64,000 nt of DNA, from assembly GCA_037693485.1 (NCBI GenBank), contig CM075350.1:124618001-124682000 (forward strand), written 5' to 3'. The notes under the pieces are model-generated. The model saw only the letters and a list, made by a program, of their open reading frames with translations, did no database searches and was not told the DNA's origin. Shown here piece after piece: positions 21,026-32,380 of the stretch; position 1 is the stretch's first letter, and every line of letters starts with the position of its first letter. Source of the DNA: Kitagawia praeruptora. Taxonomy: Eukaryota > Streptophyta > Magnoliopsida > Apiales > Apiaceae. A program made the translations under genes and the position numbers.

Positions 21026-22510
21026 CTAGTACTTGTCGTTCTTCTTTTTCAAAACAGATTCTTTAAGATTTTTTCAAAGTCTACAATTGTGTTACTAATT
21101 TCCAGTTTTGACTACATATACAAACAACTAAACTCATTTTAATGCAATTATGTGCGATGACCTCCTAAACAAATTATTCAACTAACAATTTTCTAATATT
21201 CGTAAAAAAAAATAAAATTAAAAAGTGTAATTTTTGCAGATCGTGATATATTGTAAATTTGTAATTGTTGTTGTTTTGCTCCTACTTATAAAATTATAGG
21301 TGTATTAAGTAGTTTTGCTCCTACTTATAAAATAATAGGTATATTAAATTTAGGAGGTGTTCGGGAAACTTATTTTTTCAGAATTAGTGAAGATAAAATT
21401 AGAGATTCTTAACTTTTTTCTGAAAAAGTTAACTTTTTTTTACAACTTATAGAATCTCAAATATACATTAAATATTTATATAAAAAAAATTATCAAAATA
21501 TGAAATTTTTACTCGAAAATAGACCCTTAGATCATAAACAGATTGATTTTTTATTTGTAGATATTAAATAAATCTAATTGATTGTGATTGCACCATGAGT
21601 TACAATTAATGAAAATTTGCAACAAATTTATTAAAAGTTAATAGGTTTACATTGATTTTTTAATATTATTATTTTATAAAATCCAGCAAATCATTGACAT
21701 CATAAAATCATTTAATTTTGTAAAACATATAAAAATTTATGAACGCATACCACTAAACTTTAAATAAGTAATTTAAAAAATTCAAAAAAATTTGAAATTC
21801 AAAAAAACTCTCACCAACTGATTAAATACACTTCATGTTGTCAACATTTCAAACAAAAGTATCAGATTTATTTTATGAGAAATGTTAGAATTTTAAAATC
21901 GTTTACAAATGATGAGATGTTACCATATTGTTATTATTATTGTATAAATGAAATGGTGCATTTATATAAATTTCACAAATTAAAATATTTCATAATTTGT
22001 CATTAGGGAAAATTTTTAAAATTCATTTAAAATATATAGTATTTTGTTGAATATATGATATAATATTTTCCTAACATTTTGAGAATATTAGAAAAATCGC
22101 TAATTTCACATGATAATAAAACTTCAATTGAATATATGAAATAATTCTAATTAATCCCTTTCCATCACATTTTGCTCATAACTTAACAATTACTCTTATT
22201 TTATATAATTTGCCGTCAAATAAGTCTATGGACCTGTTTGGCTGAGCTTAAATTAGGAACTTATGGGTTGTTTTTTACCATTTTTAAAATTTTGTTTTGT
22301 TTTTTTTTATGTAACAATAATGTCGGATTCTAAACAAAGGTTGGTACAGTGGTGAAAATCTTGCTACGTGTGTTTTACTATCAAAAAAAAATATCGGATT
22401 CTAATTAATTGCCCTACAACGATTACATACCTAATTTATCCATTCAATTTTTTTGTGATGATATTGATTAAATTTTGATTGAAAAATAAATGAAATTACC
22501 ACAATTAATA
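21026..22510. other. AT-rich intergenic DNA right of R1
   Basis: Starts with the right target duplication of R1. No gene seen. A roughly 40-bp direct repeat with the core gttttgctcctacttataaaat occurs twice at about 21272 and 21313. Confidence 0.5.
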
Positions 22511-22824
22511 CTCCCTCTGTCCCAACCAATTGTTTACACTTTCCTTTTTGGGACGTCCCAACCAATTCTTTACGTTTCCTAAAATAGTAAGTTTTAACAC
22601 TATTACACCCACTACTTCACTTATTTTAACAATACTTTACACTATTACACCCACTACTTCACTTATTTTAACAATAAAATCACTATTACACTCACTACTT
22701 CACTTATTTTAATAATAAAATCACTATTATACCCACTACTTCATTTATTTTAACAATATTACACCCACTATTCTTGGTCTCCGTGCCCAAACCAAATGTA
22801 AACAATTGGCCGGGACGGAGGGAG
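22511..22824. mobile_element. Stowaway-like MITE, 314 bp, with an internal minisatellite
   Basis: Starts ctccctctgtcccaaccaattg and ends caattggccgggacggagggag, flanked by TA on both sides. Inside, cactattacacccactacttcacttattttaacaat-type units are repeated about four to five times (22600-22770), lengthening it beyond a usual Stowaway. Confidence 0.85.
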
Positions 22825-23101
22825 TATTCATTTATTAGTTCAAATCAAATCGGGGCTACATGACAAGTTGTATTCAACTTATACCTTTAAATTTTTTTAT
22901 AAAATAAATAATAATTTTAGAACTTTAGAAAATACTGATTAACCTTTAATTTTAGAAAATACTCACAGACATATAAAAGCTTAATTATTCATACTAGTCG
23001 ATAACCCATGAAGCACGGATTGTAATAAATTATCTTAAATTCCTAATTTTTAACTTTTTTAAATGAATAAAATCTTGAACCAGCAAGTTGTATATAATAC
23101 T

Positions 23102-23803
23102 ATATTCTCGACTTTTATTTCGATTGTTAGTTAATAGACTTCTAGTATATAACTTCAATAATAAATTAAATTAATATTTAATTATATTATTTTAATTAAT
23201 TAAATTTATATAACTTATCTCTGGTAATATAAGAATAGTTATATTATTAATTGTATTTATTATTAATCTATTATAGATATATTTTAAATATTAATTAATG
23301 GAGCCCTAAGTGAGAGAATTACCAAAATGCCTATTTTTCACAAGTTTTTGTCCAAAATACTGATTTTGAAAAAAAATGACCCGAAATACCGACGGGATAC
23401 GGAGGATCGTCACGGAACACCGTGTTCCGTATTATGCATGATACGGAACACCATCTTCCGTGTTAGCATGATACGGAACACGGTGTTCCGCAACACCCCA
23501 TGATACGGAATATGGTGTTCCGCAACACCTCATGATACGGAACACGGTGTTCCGCAACACCCCATGATACGGAACACGGTCTTCCGCAACACCCCTTATA
23601 TCACGGTAGACGGTGTAGCGTTTTCATTCAGTAAAAAGGGCCAGCATGGCTCCCATATGAATATTTTGGGCCATCACCCGCCCTAAGTCCCATATTCTCG
23701 ACTTTTATTTCAATTTTTAGTTAATAGACTCCTATTATATAACTTCATTATTAAATTAAATTAATATTTAATATTATGATTTTAATTAATTAAATTAATT
23801 AAT
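23102..23803. repeat. Direct repeats (about 110 bp) flanking a palindromic minisatellite
   Basis: The segment starting atattctcgacttttattt at 23102 is repeated with about 10% divergence from 23692, both running into the same taattaattaaatt tract. The 480 bp between them include a degraded stretch (23300-23400) and the minisatellite at 23411. No gene seen. It could be an unclassified nonautonomous element with long direct termini, or a local duplication. Confidence 0.7.
23411..23595. repeat. Palindromic minisatellite, 30-40-bp unit, about six copies
   Basis: Units of the form catgatacggaacac.ggtgttccgcaacacc. Each unit contains the near-perfect palindrome cggaacac/gtgttccg, so each repeat can form its own hairpin and both strands read alike. 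Confidence 0.85.
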
Positions 23804-24130
23804 ATTTAGTGGCATACCGCTGTATACATGACATACCGTGGTATACATTAATTAATTCATTAATTAATTGGCATACCGTATTTTAGTTCAAAAATGACTT
23901 GTTTCATTAGTAGTTCTTATTCTTATTGGCCTTCTATACACTTAAAAATAGTTTTTAAAGTAAGATCAAATAGTAAAATAAGTTATTATTAATTAATTAA
24001 TTAATTGGATGCATACCGCGGTATTGATTCAAAAAGTAAATGTTGTATAAATAAGTACTTTGTATTGACCAATTGACCATACGGTTCAGGTGATTATTTT
24101 TTGAAAAATGTATAGTCAGCAGATGGGTTT
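23804..24130. other. AT-rich flank before the alpha locus
   Basis: No gene seen. Contains several copies of a gcataccg(c/t)ggtat-like word, itself near-palindromic, and (TTAA)n runs. It ends with the left target duplication ggttt (24126-24130). Confidence 0.45.
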
Positions 24131-25036
24131 TGTTGTGCCTAAAATTCGTCTTGGGCTTGGTTTAAGGCCCATTAAGGTTACGGGTTCGAATAATCGGGAT
24201 ATGAAAGGATAGGGTGGGCTACGTACAGATGTTTTGGCCCACTATGCCTTAGGAATAGACTGAAAATAAGGATTCTGATAGTTGGTTTGGGATATGTTCA
24301 TGTAGGGGTGTAAGTATGTGAACCCTGGATAAGGGTAGTGCTGTGCTGAAGCTGGATAGGGGTTCAACTGGGTGGCAGGCGATCGAGCAGGGGTTCAACC
24401 GCGTGAACCCTGACAGTTCCCAGAAATTGCACCAGCAGTAGCGGGGCTCCTTAAAACACGGAAAAACGGATGAGGGACGTCCTAACAACCCAGAAGATAA
24501 CTCCTAAACGATAGGAACGGTATATCAGGAGTGGTTATCATGGATCAACATCATATATACATGGAATATGTATATATGCGTGTATATATATAGATATATG
24601 AGAAAAAATATGGATTAATCATGGAATAACGGCTGGATAATCATGGGAGGATGGATAAACAATCAGAGGAGGTCTGGTATGCGGGATGAGGCTCATCAAA
24701 TAGGGGAGGATAATCATAAAGAACTACATGAGGACTTGATCTCTTATAAATATAAGAGTATGTAGGCAATTTGCAAGATTGGATACACATATACACCTCT
24801 AACATTTGCTCCTAGCTGCTGGGTTTTGATTGAATAGGACATATTCGATCAATACAGCTTGGAGTACTTGCAAATACAGTCCATTAAATCACTCTTCCAC
24901 CTCTCGAACTAGGGTTCATGAAACTAGGGTTTTTTGGGCTTGTAAAATCGATTTATTTAATCATTATTATTGGTTTTTCTTGGATTATTCTTGTAATTCT
25001 CTTATTGAAGTGTTGTACCATTTTTCCCTCACAACA
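24131..25036 (+). repeat. LTR B1 (5' LTR of alpha)
   Basis: 906 bp, tgttgtgcct...cctcacaaca. A clear TATA box (tataaata, 24745-24752) lies within the palindrome ctcttataaatataagag. Sense transcription should start about 30 bp later, leaving roughly 260 bp of R-U5. It differs from B5 at about three places. Confidence 0.95.
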
Positions 25037-25040
25037 TTTG

Positions 25041-25057
25041 TGGCGCTAGAAGGAGGG
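25041..25057 (+). other. Primer-binding site of alpha
   Basis: TGGCGCTAGAAGGAGGG, four bases inside LTR B1. The identical 17-mer occurs at the matching place in C and D. I did not assign the primer tRNA; tRNA-Arg has been reported for related Ogre elements. Confidence 0.75.
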
Positions 25058-25082
25058 CCGGTTTTATCTCTTGAGGGAAGAG

Positions 25083-28000
25083 ATGTCTCGGAAATCTGGT
25101 GATGCTCATACACCGGAGGTTGGACGAAGCGATGATGATGGGGAACATGATGGTGAAGTCACGAACAGGGAACTTAGAGAAAAGTTAAAGAAGATGGAGA
25201 AGAAAATCGTTTCTTTGAAAAAGAAATCTGAAAAGCTGAAGAAATAGAAGCAAGAGCAGGGTTCCAAGGATCGAAAGGTGAAGAAAAAGGTGGTTACGCC
25301 AGTTCGGTTAGATTTTGACAGTGATGAGGAGGAGTCGGAAAAAGAGGCCTCACAGAAGGGATTTTCTGATGTGGAGACGGACCAAACAGACCCAGACCGG
25401 AATGAAGGAGAAGAGGAGGTACGACAGTCACAGGGTTCACCCACCCGTAGCCTGAGTGTCTTCGACAGATTGGGCAATAAGATGGACGTCAAAGATTTAC
25501 GTCACAAACTTAATGGGAAGAAGGAAAGACAGAACAGGAAAGCCCCAGAGGCGAAGTCGCAAGGATCTCATAGCTACAGAAGGGATAAATCCGTTTCCAG
25601 GTCTGTTAGGCCATCCAAAGGGGTTGAAGCTGAGCGAAGCTGTAGTTCTCGGCATAACCCCAAAAATAATGATGATGGCCACGAGTTAAATGAAATTTCT
25701 AGTGATGACGGCAGCAAGTTCACAGATGAAGAAAATGAGCACTACAAGGTAAAGGATCTGCGTGAAGCATTAAGGAAGTTGAAGGTGGAAAAACAATCAC
25801 TGGAAGGCCTGACAGTGGCTTCACCCTTTACCAAGAGGGTGAGGGATTCGCCACTCCCACTAAAATACCGGGGGGTGGGAGACCTAAAGTTCAGTGGAAC
25901 CACTGATCCAGTGGAATATCTCAGCCGATTTGATACGGAAATGGAAGTATACCAGGTGAAAGACCTAACGAAGTGTCGCTTATTGGCTGCTACACTAAGA
26001 GACAGTGCTCATCAATGGTTCAAGAGGCTACGGCCAAATTCTGTCCAATCTTGGAGGCAAATGAGTGAAATGTTCGTGACCCAATTTCGGGCTTCGGTTG
26101 CATTCGCACCCCCAGCTAACACTTTGGCGAACATCAAGCAGGAAAGGAATGAAACCCTCACTGAATATTTCAAACGGTTTAATGCAGAGGTTCCTAAGGT
26201 GAGGAAAACCACAGATGAAACCTATAAGAATTTCTTGATTGCGGGCGTACGCCCAGGCACTGATTTCTGGAAAGAGCTACAAGGGGCGGAGCCCAAGACT
26301 TTGGCAGATTTCTACGCCAAAGCAGAAACTCACAAGGTGGTTGAAGAGTCAATGGCTAAACTTGAGAAAAGTCGAAGTTCAAGGGAATGGAGCGGGGGCA
26401 AGAGGCGTAGGTCATACAGCCCGAGAGATAGGGGTACCACAAACGAACCTCCTATGGTGGAAGCTCCTCTACCAGAAACACCCATCGTGATGAAAAGACA
26501 GCTCCTATAACGGTGAATGCAACCAATACAGGAAGAACAGTAAATTACAAATATCCCACTAGGAAGGACTCTCAGGGTTCAGGCAGGTACACCGAGTACA
26601 CCCCGCTCACGGCTCCCATTGAATAGGTGTATGAAGTAGGGAACAAGGCGGGGATGTTCAGAAAATCAACAAGGAACGGGCCTCCGGGAAATAAAAATGA
26701 AGGGCGATATTGTGCTTTTCATGATACCAATGGACATGAAACGGCGGAATGCTGTCATCTAAAGGACCACATCGAAGATCTTATAAGAAGGGGCTACCTC
26801 ACTGAGTTCGTGGCTCCAGAGGCTAAAGGAGACAAGAACGACAGAATTAACAAGGAAACCGAAAAGGCGAATCCTGAACGCCTTACAAGAGCCAACAGTA
26901 TCCGCACCATAATTGGCAGACCTTACATCGGGGGTATAAGCAGGAACGCTCAGAAAAATTATGCCCGGGAAGCAAGGGGCGTACCCCTCACGAATGTATA
27001 CAACTTATCTGAAAGGCCACCCAAGCTCTTTAAGGGTGAAGCAGTCGACATAACGTTCACCGAAGAGGATGCCAGGCACGTGCACCACCCACATAACGAT
27101 GCTTTGGTAATTAAAGATGCGATCGGAGGCTTGAACGTACACCGAGTGCTAGTGGATAACGGAAGCTCGGTAAATATCTTGGCATATAGCACTTACCAGA
27201 AAATGGGATTACTTGACAAAGAAATGGCTCCTTCTTACAATGAATTGTACGGATTTACTGGCAACCCTGTACAAATTGTGGGGCGAGTGAAACTCCCTCT
27301 CACTTTGGGGGAGGAACCCCGATCAGCTACACAGGTGGTAGAATTCATGGTGGTAAATGAAGACATTTCCTATAATGGGATACTTGGAAGGCCGATGTTA
27401 AAGGAAATGCGGGTAGTGACATCCATTTATCACCTGTCAATGAAATTCCCAACTCCCGGAGGAATTGGGTGTGTTCAAGGATGTCAATCAGATTCAAGGG
27501 AGTGCTATAGTAAAGCCCTACATACAGCTGAACAAGCTTGCAAACATCTATTGTTGGTGGATGGGGGTACCTCGGAACAATGCTATCGTTACCTGGACCC
27601 CGGCACAGGGAGGGGAGATGAATCTTTGCGTCAAAAGGAAGCAAGACCAGAAAGAGACATGTGTAATGTTATTATGATTGTACAACATCCAGGCGAGGAG
27701 CCCTATACGGATGTTGCACCTTTTCAGGGGGTAGGTACCCCTAACGGGATACTAATGCTGGAAGCCCCGAAATTTCAAAATTCCAAGGCTGAAGAGCCAC
27801 TGATTGAAGGCATAGTGGAAGAAGTTCATGACAGTGATTTTGAAAGTGTGGATAATGGAAACGATCTGAAGGAATCAATGAAGGCCGATGGTCAGTTGGT
27901 GGAACCCCACCAGGGTGCAGAACAGGTGAACCCAGTGGAAATTGACCTTGACCCTCGAATGCCCGAAACAAAGGAAAAGACTGGGGCAGCTGAAGACACT

Positions 28001-29437
28001 TTATCTATCTTGGTGGATGCAGCTGATCCTACTAAGGAGTTGAAGGTTGGCAAACAGTTGAAACCTGAAGTCCAGGAAGCACTGGTGGTATTTCTAAGAA
28101 ACAACTTAGACGTATTTGCATGGAGCCATGAGGACATGGTGGGAATAGATCCAAGGGTGATGTGTCACCATTTGAACATTGATCCAGACATGAAGGCTGT
28201 AAGGCAGAAAAGGAGAGCAATAAGTGGGGAAAGGGCCGTCGCCCTGAAAGAAGAGGTAGACAGACTGTTGAAAGCCAAGCTAGTAAAGGAATCATTCTAC
28301 CCCATGTGGTTGGCAAATCCGGTCTTGGTAAAGAAACCCAATGGCAAATGGCGTACGTGCGTTGATTTCACTGACTTGAATAAAGCATGTCCCAAGTTTC
28401 ATGGATGGATATTCAGGTTACAATCAAATTCCGATGTATGAACACGATCAGGAGCATACTTCCTTTATCACAGATAGAGGACTCTACTGCTATATCGGGA
28501 TGCCTTTCGGGCTGTTGAACGCTGGAGCAACCTACCAAAGGCTGGTCAACAAGATGTTTAAAGACCAGATTGGAAAACTATGGAAGTATACGTGGACGAT
28601 ATGCTGGTAAAATCCAGGGTAGCAGGCGACCATGTTGCCCACCTCACTGAAATGTTTGGCATCCTAAGGAAATACAGGATGAAGTTGAACCCCCAAAAAT
28701 GTGTGTTTGGGGTGGAGTCTGGAAAATTCTTGGGTTTCATTGTGAATCATCGAGGAATCGAAGCCAATCCTGCAAAAATAAAAGCACTAGTTGAAATGAG
28801 ATCCCCCCGAAGTGTGAAGGAAGTTCAAAGCCTTACCGGACGGGTGGCAGCCTTGAACAGGTTTATCTCCAAGTCCTCGGACAGATGTCGAGAATTCTTT
28901 GCAGCTATCAAGAAGAGAAAAGGCTTTGAGTGGACGCCTGAATGTGAAGCTGCCTTCACCAAATTGAAGGAACAATTAGGAAGCCCTCCATTGCTGGCAA
29001 AGCCGATAGAGGGTGAAACCCTGATTTTGTATTTGGAGGTTTCTGAGCACTCTATTAGTTCTGTTTTGGTTCGTGAGGAAGATCAAACCCAGTACCCGGT
29101 GTATTATGTGAGCAAGAGGCTTCTGGATGCTGAAACTAGATATACAAACATGGAGAAGCTAGCCTACGCGTTGATTCTGACATCAAGAAAGTTAAGGCCA
29201 TACTTTCAGGCGCACACGATAGAGGTACGAACCTCATTCCCACTGAGGCAGGTCCTGCACAAACCTGAAGCCTCATGTAGGTTGATGAAATGGGCTGTGG
29301 AGTTAGGCCAATTTGATGTTGAATTCAAGCCAAGAACAGCTATCAAGGGACAGGCACTTGCTGATTTCTTATTGGAATTCCCACCATCCTTTGAGGTAGA
29401 AACCAAGGAAACCGTGAGGGAACCTCTGGAGAAGGAA
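25083..29437 (+). pseudogene. Alpha gag-pol, truncated and multiply broken
   Basis: Ty3/gypsy gag-pol beginning MSRKSGD at 25083. Compared with element C it carries a TAG at 25245-25247 where C has Trp, a one-base loss in a G run near 26431, and a TAG at 26624-26626 where C has Gln. A 65-bp deletion at 28396/28397, between two aag copies, removes part of the reverse transcriptase fingers; a one-base loss follows near 28575. Recognisable pieces are the gag domain (about 25860-26200), the knuckle-like region (26710-26760), protease LVDNGSSVNIL (27145-27180), RT with YVDDML (28585-28605) and the first RNase H (to about 29370). The second RNase H and integrase are missing because the sequence joins inverted spacer at about 29437. 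It cannot make a working polyprotein. Confidence 0.92.
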
Positions 29438-29991
29438 CCCCCCCCACACGAGAACCTCGTGATCCTAGTTACCCTAGAACCTTCCTACCATGGGGTCCAT
29501 CCCTTTTCATGCATGAGCCATACATATTCCAACCCATGTGCACGTAATCCCTGTGCATTTCCATCCATATATTCATATAATTCATATTTATATAACCCGT
29601 GTAATCCATTAACATACATTCCATATGTTTTCCATCCATAGACATATAATCCGTATGCTTCCATCCATTAACATATAATCCATATGCTTCCATCCATTAA
29701 CATATAATCCATATGCTTCCATCCATTAACATATAATCCATATGCTTTAAAATTTTATCCATTTTTAAGTTAAACTATCCTTCCGTTAACCGATGTATAT
29801 CTACTACCCCCCGAGTTCTTTAATATAATTAGACTTATAATGAAGAACTAGGTTCAACAGTCGTATCCCTGATATTTTTAATTTAAAAGCACAAATAAAA
29901 CAGGTTACACATATCATGCATTTATCCATATAAATCCATACATTTTATGCATAAAACAGGGATAAAAGAAAAACAAGTTGATTTTCACAAA
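29438..29991 (-). repeat. Inverted spacer piece with 29-bp repeats
   Basis: Closely matches 35640-36191, the region between aORF and pol of element C, in the same direction. Contains about four tandem catccattaacatataatcc-type 29-bp units (29632-29745) and a polypurine-like tract (plus-strand ctaccccccgag at about 29804). It joins LTR B2 at 29991/29992 within cacaaatgtt. No gene; the open frame running in from alpha pol is an accident. Confidence 0.85.
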
Positions 29992-30897
29992 TGTTGTGAG
30001 GGAAAAATGGTACAACACTTCAATAAGAGAATTACAAGAATAATCCAAGAAAAACCAATAATAATGATTAAATAAATCGATTTTACAAGCCCAAAAAACC
30101 CTAGTTTCATGAACCCTAGTTCGAGAGGTGGAAGAGTGGTTTAATGGACTGTATTTGCAAGTACTCCAAGCTGTATTGATCGAATATGTCCTATTCAATC
30201 AAAACCCAGCAGCTAGGAGCAAATGTTAGAGGTGTATATGTGTATTCAATCTTGCAAATTGCCTACATACTCTTATATTTATAAGAGATCAAGTCCTCAT
30301 GTAGTTCTTTATGATTATCCTCCCCTATTTGATGAGCCTCATCCCGCATACCAGACCTCCTCTGATTGTTTATCCATCCTCCCATGATTATCCAGCCGTT
30401 ATTCCATGATTAATCCATATTTTTTCTCATATATCTATATATATACATGCATATATACATATTCCATGTATATATGATGTTGATCCATGATAACCACTCC
30501 TGATATACCGTCCCTATCGTTTAGGAGTTATCTTCTGGGTTGTTAGGACGTCCCTCATCCGTTTTTCCGTGTTTTAAGGAGCCCCGCTACTGCTGGTGCA
30601 ATTTCTGGGAACTGTCAGGGTTCACGCGGTTGAACCCCTGCTCGATCGCCTGCCACCCAGTTGAACCCCTATCCAGCTTCAGCACAGCACTACCCTTATC
30701 CAGGGTTCACATACTTACACCCCTACATGAACATATCCCAAACCAACTATCAGAATCCTTATTTTCAGTCTATTCCTAAGGCATAGTGGGCCAAAACATC
30801 TATACGTAGCCCACCCTATCATTTCATATCCCGATTATTCGAACCCGTAACCTTAATGGGCCTTAAACCAAGCCCAAGGCGAATTTTAGGCACAACA
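29992..30897 (-). repeat. LTR B2 (3' LTR of element C)
   Basis: 906 bp in minus sense (plus strand tgttgtgagg...ggcacaaca). To its right lies the polypurine tract of element C. To its left there is no primer-binding site, but spacer DNA. Confidence 0.95.
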
Positions 30898-30915
30898 ACT
30901 ACCCCCCGGTTCCTT
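30898..30915 (-). other. 3' polypurine tract of element C
   Basis: In the sense direction aaggaaccggggggtagt directly abuts LTR B2, the position of the plus-strand primer. D has the same feature at 43980 and alpha at 62230-62246 (one G fewer). Confidence 0.8.
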
Positions 30916-32380
30916 GTAGTCATTTAAATGCAAAAGGAACCTAACGTTATTCACACCCTAGCCACACTTTCATTCCACATGAACCCCTAAGCCTACGTGA
31001 GCGTACTCATTGTAGGAAACAAGGGAGTCAACCATGAAACTTTTGCGGTAACAATCGCGCCCCCAAAAATTCACATTCTGGGGTTCACATGTCTTCCCCC
31101 TGGGTTACCCCCATCGAACCCCCTTAGACCACAGACTCCCGTGTATATTCTCATTTTTCCTCTAAATATCACATTTAAACACTCTTCTTAAACGATAAAC
31201 CTGAAAACAACAAAAGTCCCACTCGAACTCCAGTTAATCAGACTTCAAATCCCATAAAAACTCAAATATCCTAAAATTTAATTTCCATATACCCACTCCG
31301 TTTTTCCATAAAATCTAATGCACTAAGCCTTTTACCCGTCCAAATTCAAAACCCTTATATTTCTAAAAACCTTGTTTATAATTATCTTCAACCTTCAATC
31401 CCGCACATAGGCCTATGTGTGTTAAAACACGTGTAACAACGGTTCATGTCCCCAGACCATTATATATACACTTCCTGTTATGCCTTCGCCCCTTTCATCT
31501 CTTTCTCAAAGAAATAAACCCTTTTTTCTCTACTCCCAAGCGATTCGCCTTCCAGACTCAATCCCGGCGAGAACTCCAGTTTTCCGGTTGCTTTCTCCAA
31601 TTCAGAGGTACTTTTCTGTTCTTATCCTTCCATTATTTCTCGTATTACTTGGTGTCTACTGATTTTTATGTACACCGATGCACACATATGTTCACCCCGC
31701 CCTTGTATTTGCATCTGTCGATGTTTGATAGTCCGTCCCAACTATTTCCTTGCCCTTTCCTCGTGTTGAACACTGTTCTTTAGATGACGTTCTGTATGAT
31801 TGGTGTATGCATGCCATGTTTGTTTTCCTAATTGAGTAGATCTGTTTACTTCTGATAATAATATTCCATCTGCCTGTTCATATTTCCACATACACATGCT
31901 TGTTTTCATACACCTGTTCTCCAATTGTGCACTTTACTCATATTCGTTAAGTGATGTTTTGCTCATGTTCCTGCGATGTCAATGAATTTCCTTTCGCGTT
32001 TCCCCTACTCCAACTTCCTTGTTCATGGGTTATAATTCGTTGAGCTCAGCCCTGGATTTATTAGTTTAGGGTGCCTATACTCGTAGCCCCTTTCACTTAG
32101 TCCTGGGTTGTATATGCACAAACCCTGTTTGAAGTAATGTCCCACCTATTCTTTATAGAATTCTTCACATGAAACCCTTGGACGAATTTGAACACCCTCA
32201 ACCCATTCCCTCCATCGAAACCTAAAGAGCAGAAGAGTGAACATGATTGAATTGGGGGGGTTCGTATCCCTGAACCCCTTTAATCAATACATCTCCACTA
32301 TTCTTCTCTTGATGTGGAAATTGCCCCCTTTAAGAATTAAGCTATGGGGCTTGGAACTCACTCTGCTTTTCTTTGTGCAG
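30916..32380 (+). promoter_or_regulatory. Element C antisense ORF promoter and leader intron
   Basis: TATA box tatatata at 31461-31468, then a CT-rich leader. Donor gag|gtactt at 31607/31608 and acceptor tgtgcag ending at 32380 define a 773-nt intron whose 3' end abuts the ATG. No other gene seen in this 1.5-kb stretch. Confidence 0.65.

Noticed and set aside
24180..24195. gggttcgaataatcggg in the alpha LTR resembles a tRNA B box.
   Set aside because: No A box at a suitable distance and no cloverleaf could be drawn, so it is not called a tRNA or Pol III promoter.
24249..24488. 79-codon open frame repeated in each alpha-family LTR.
   Set aside because: Repeated only because the LTR is repeated; no start context or domain supports translation.
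29469..29693. Open frames of about 75 codons (repeating Met/Tyr/Asp) in the spacers, also at 35669 and 57250.
   Set aside because: They arise from translating the 29-bp tandem repeats; the composition is repeat-derived and has no protein similarity.
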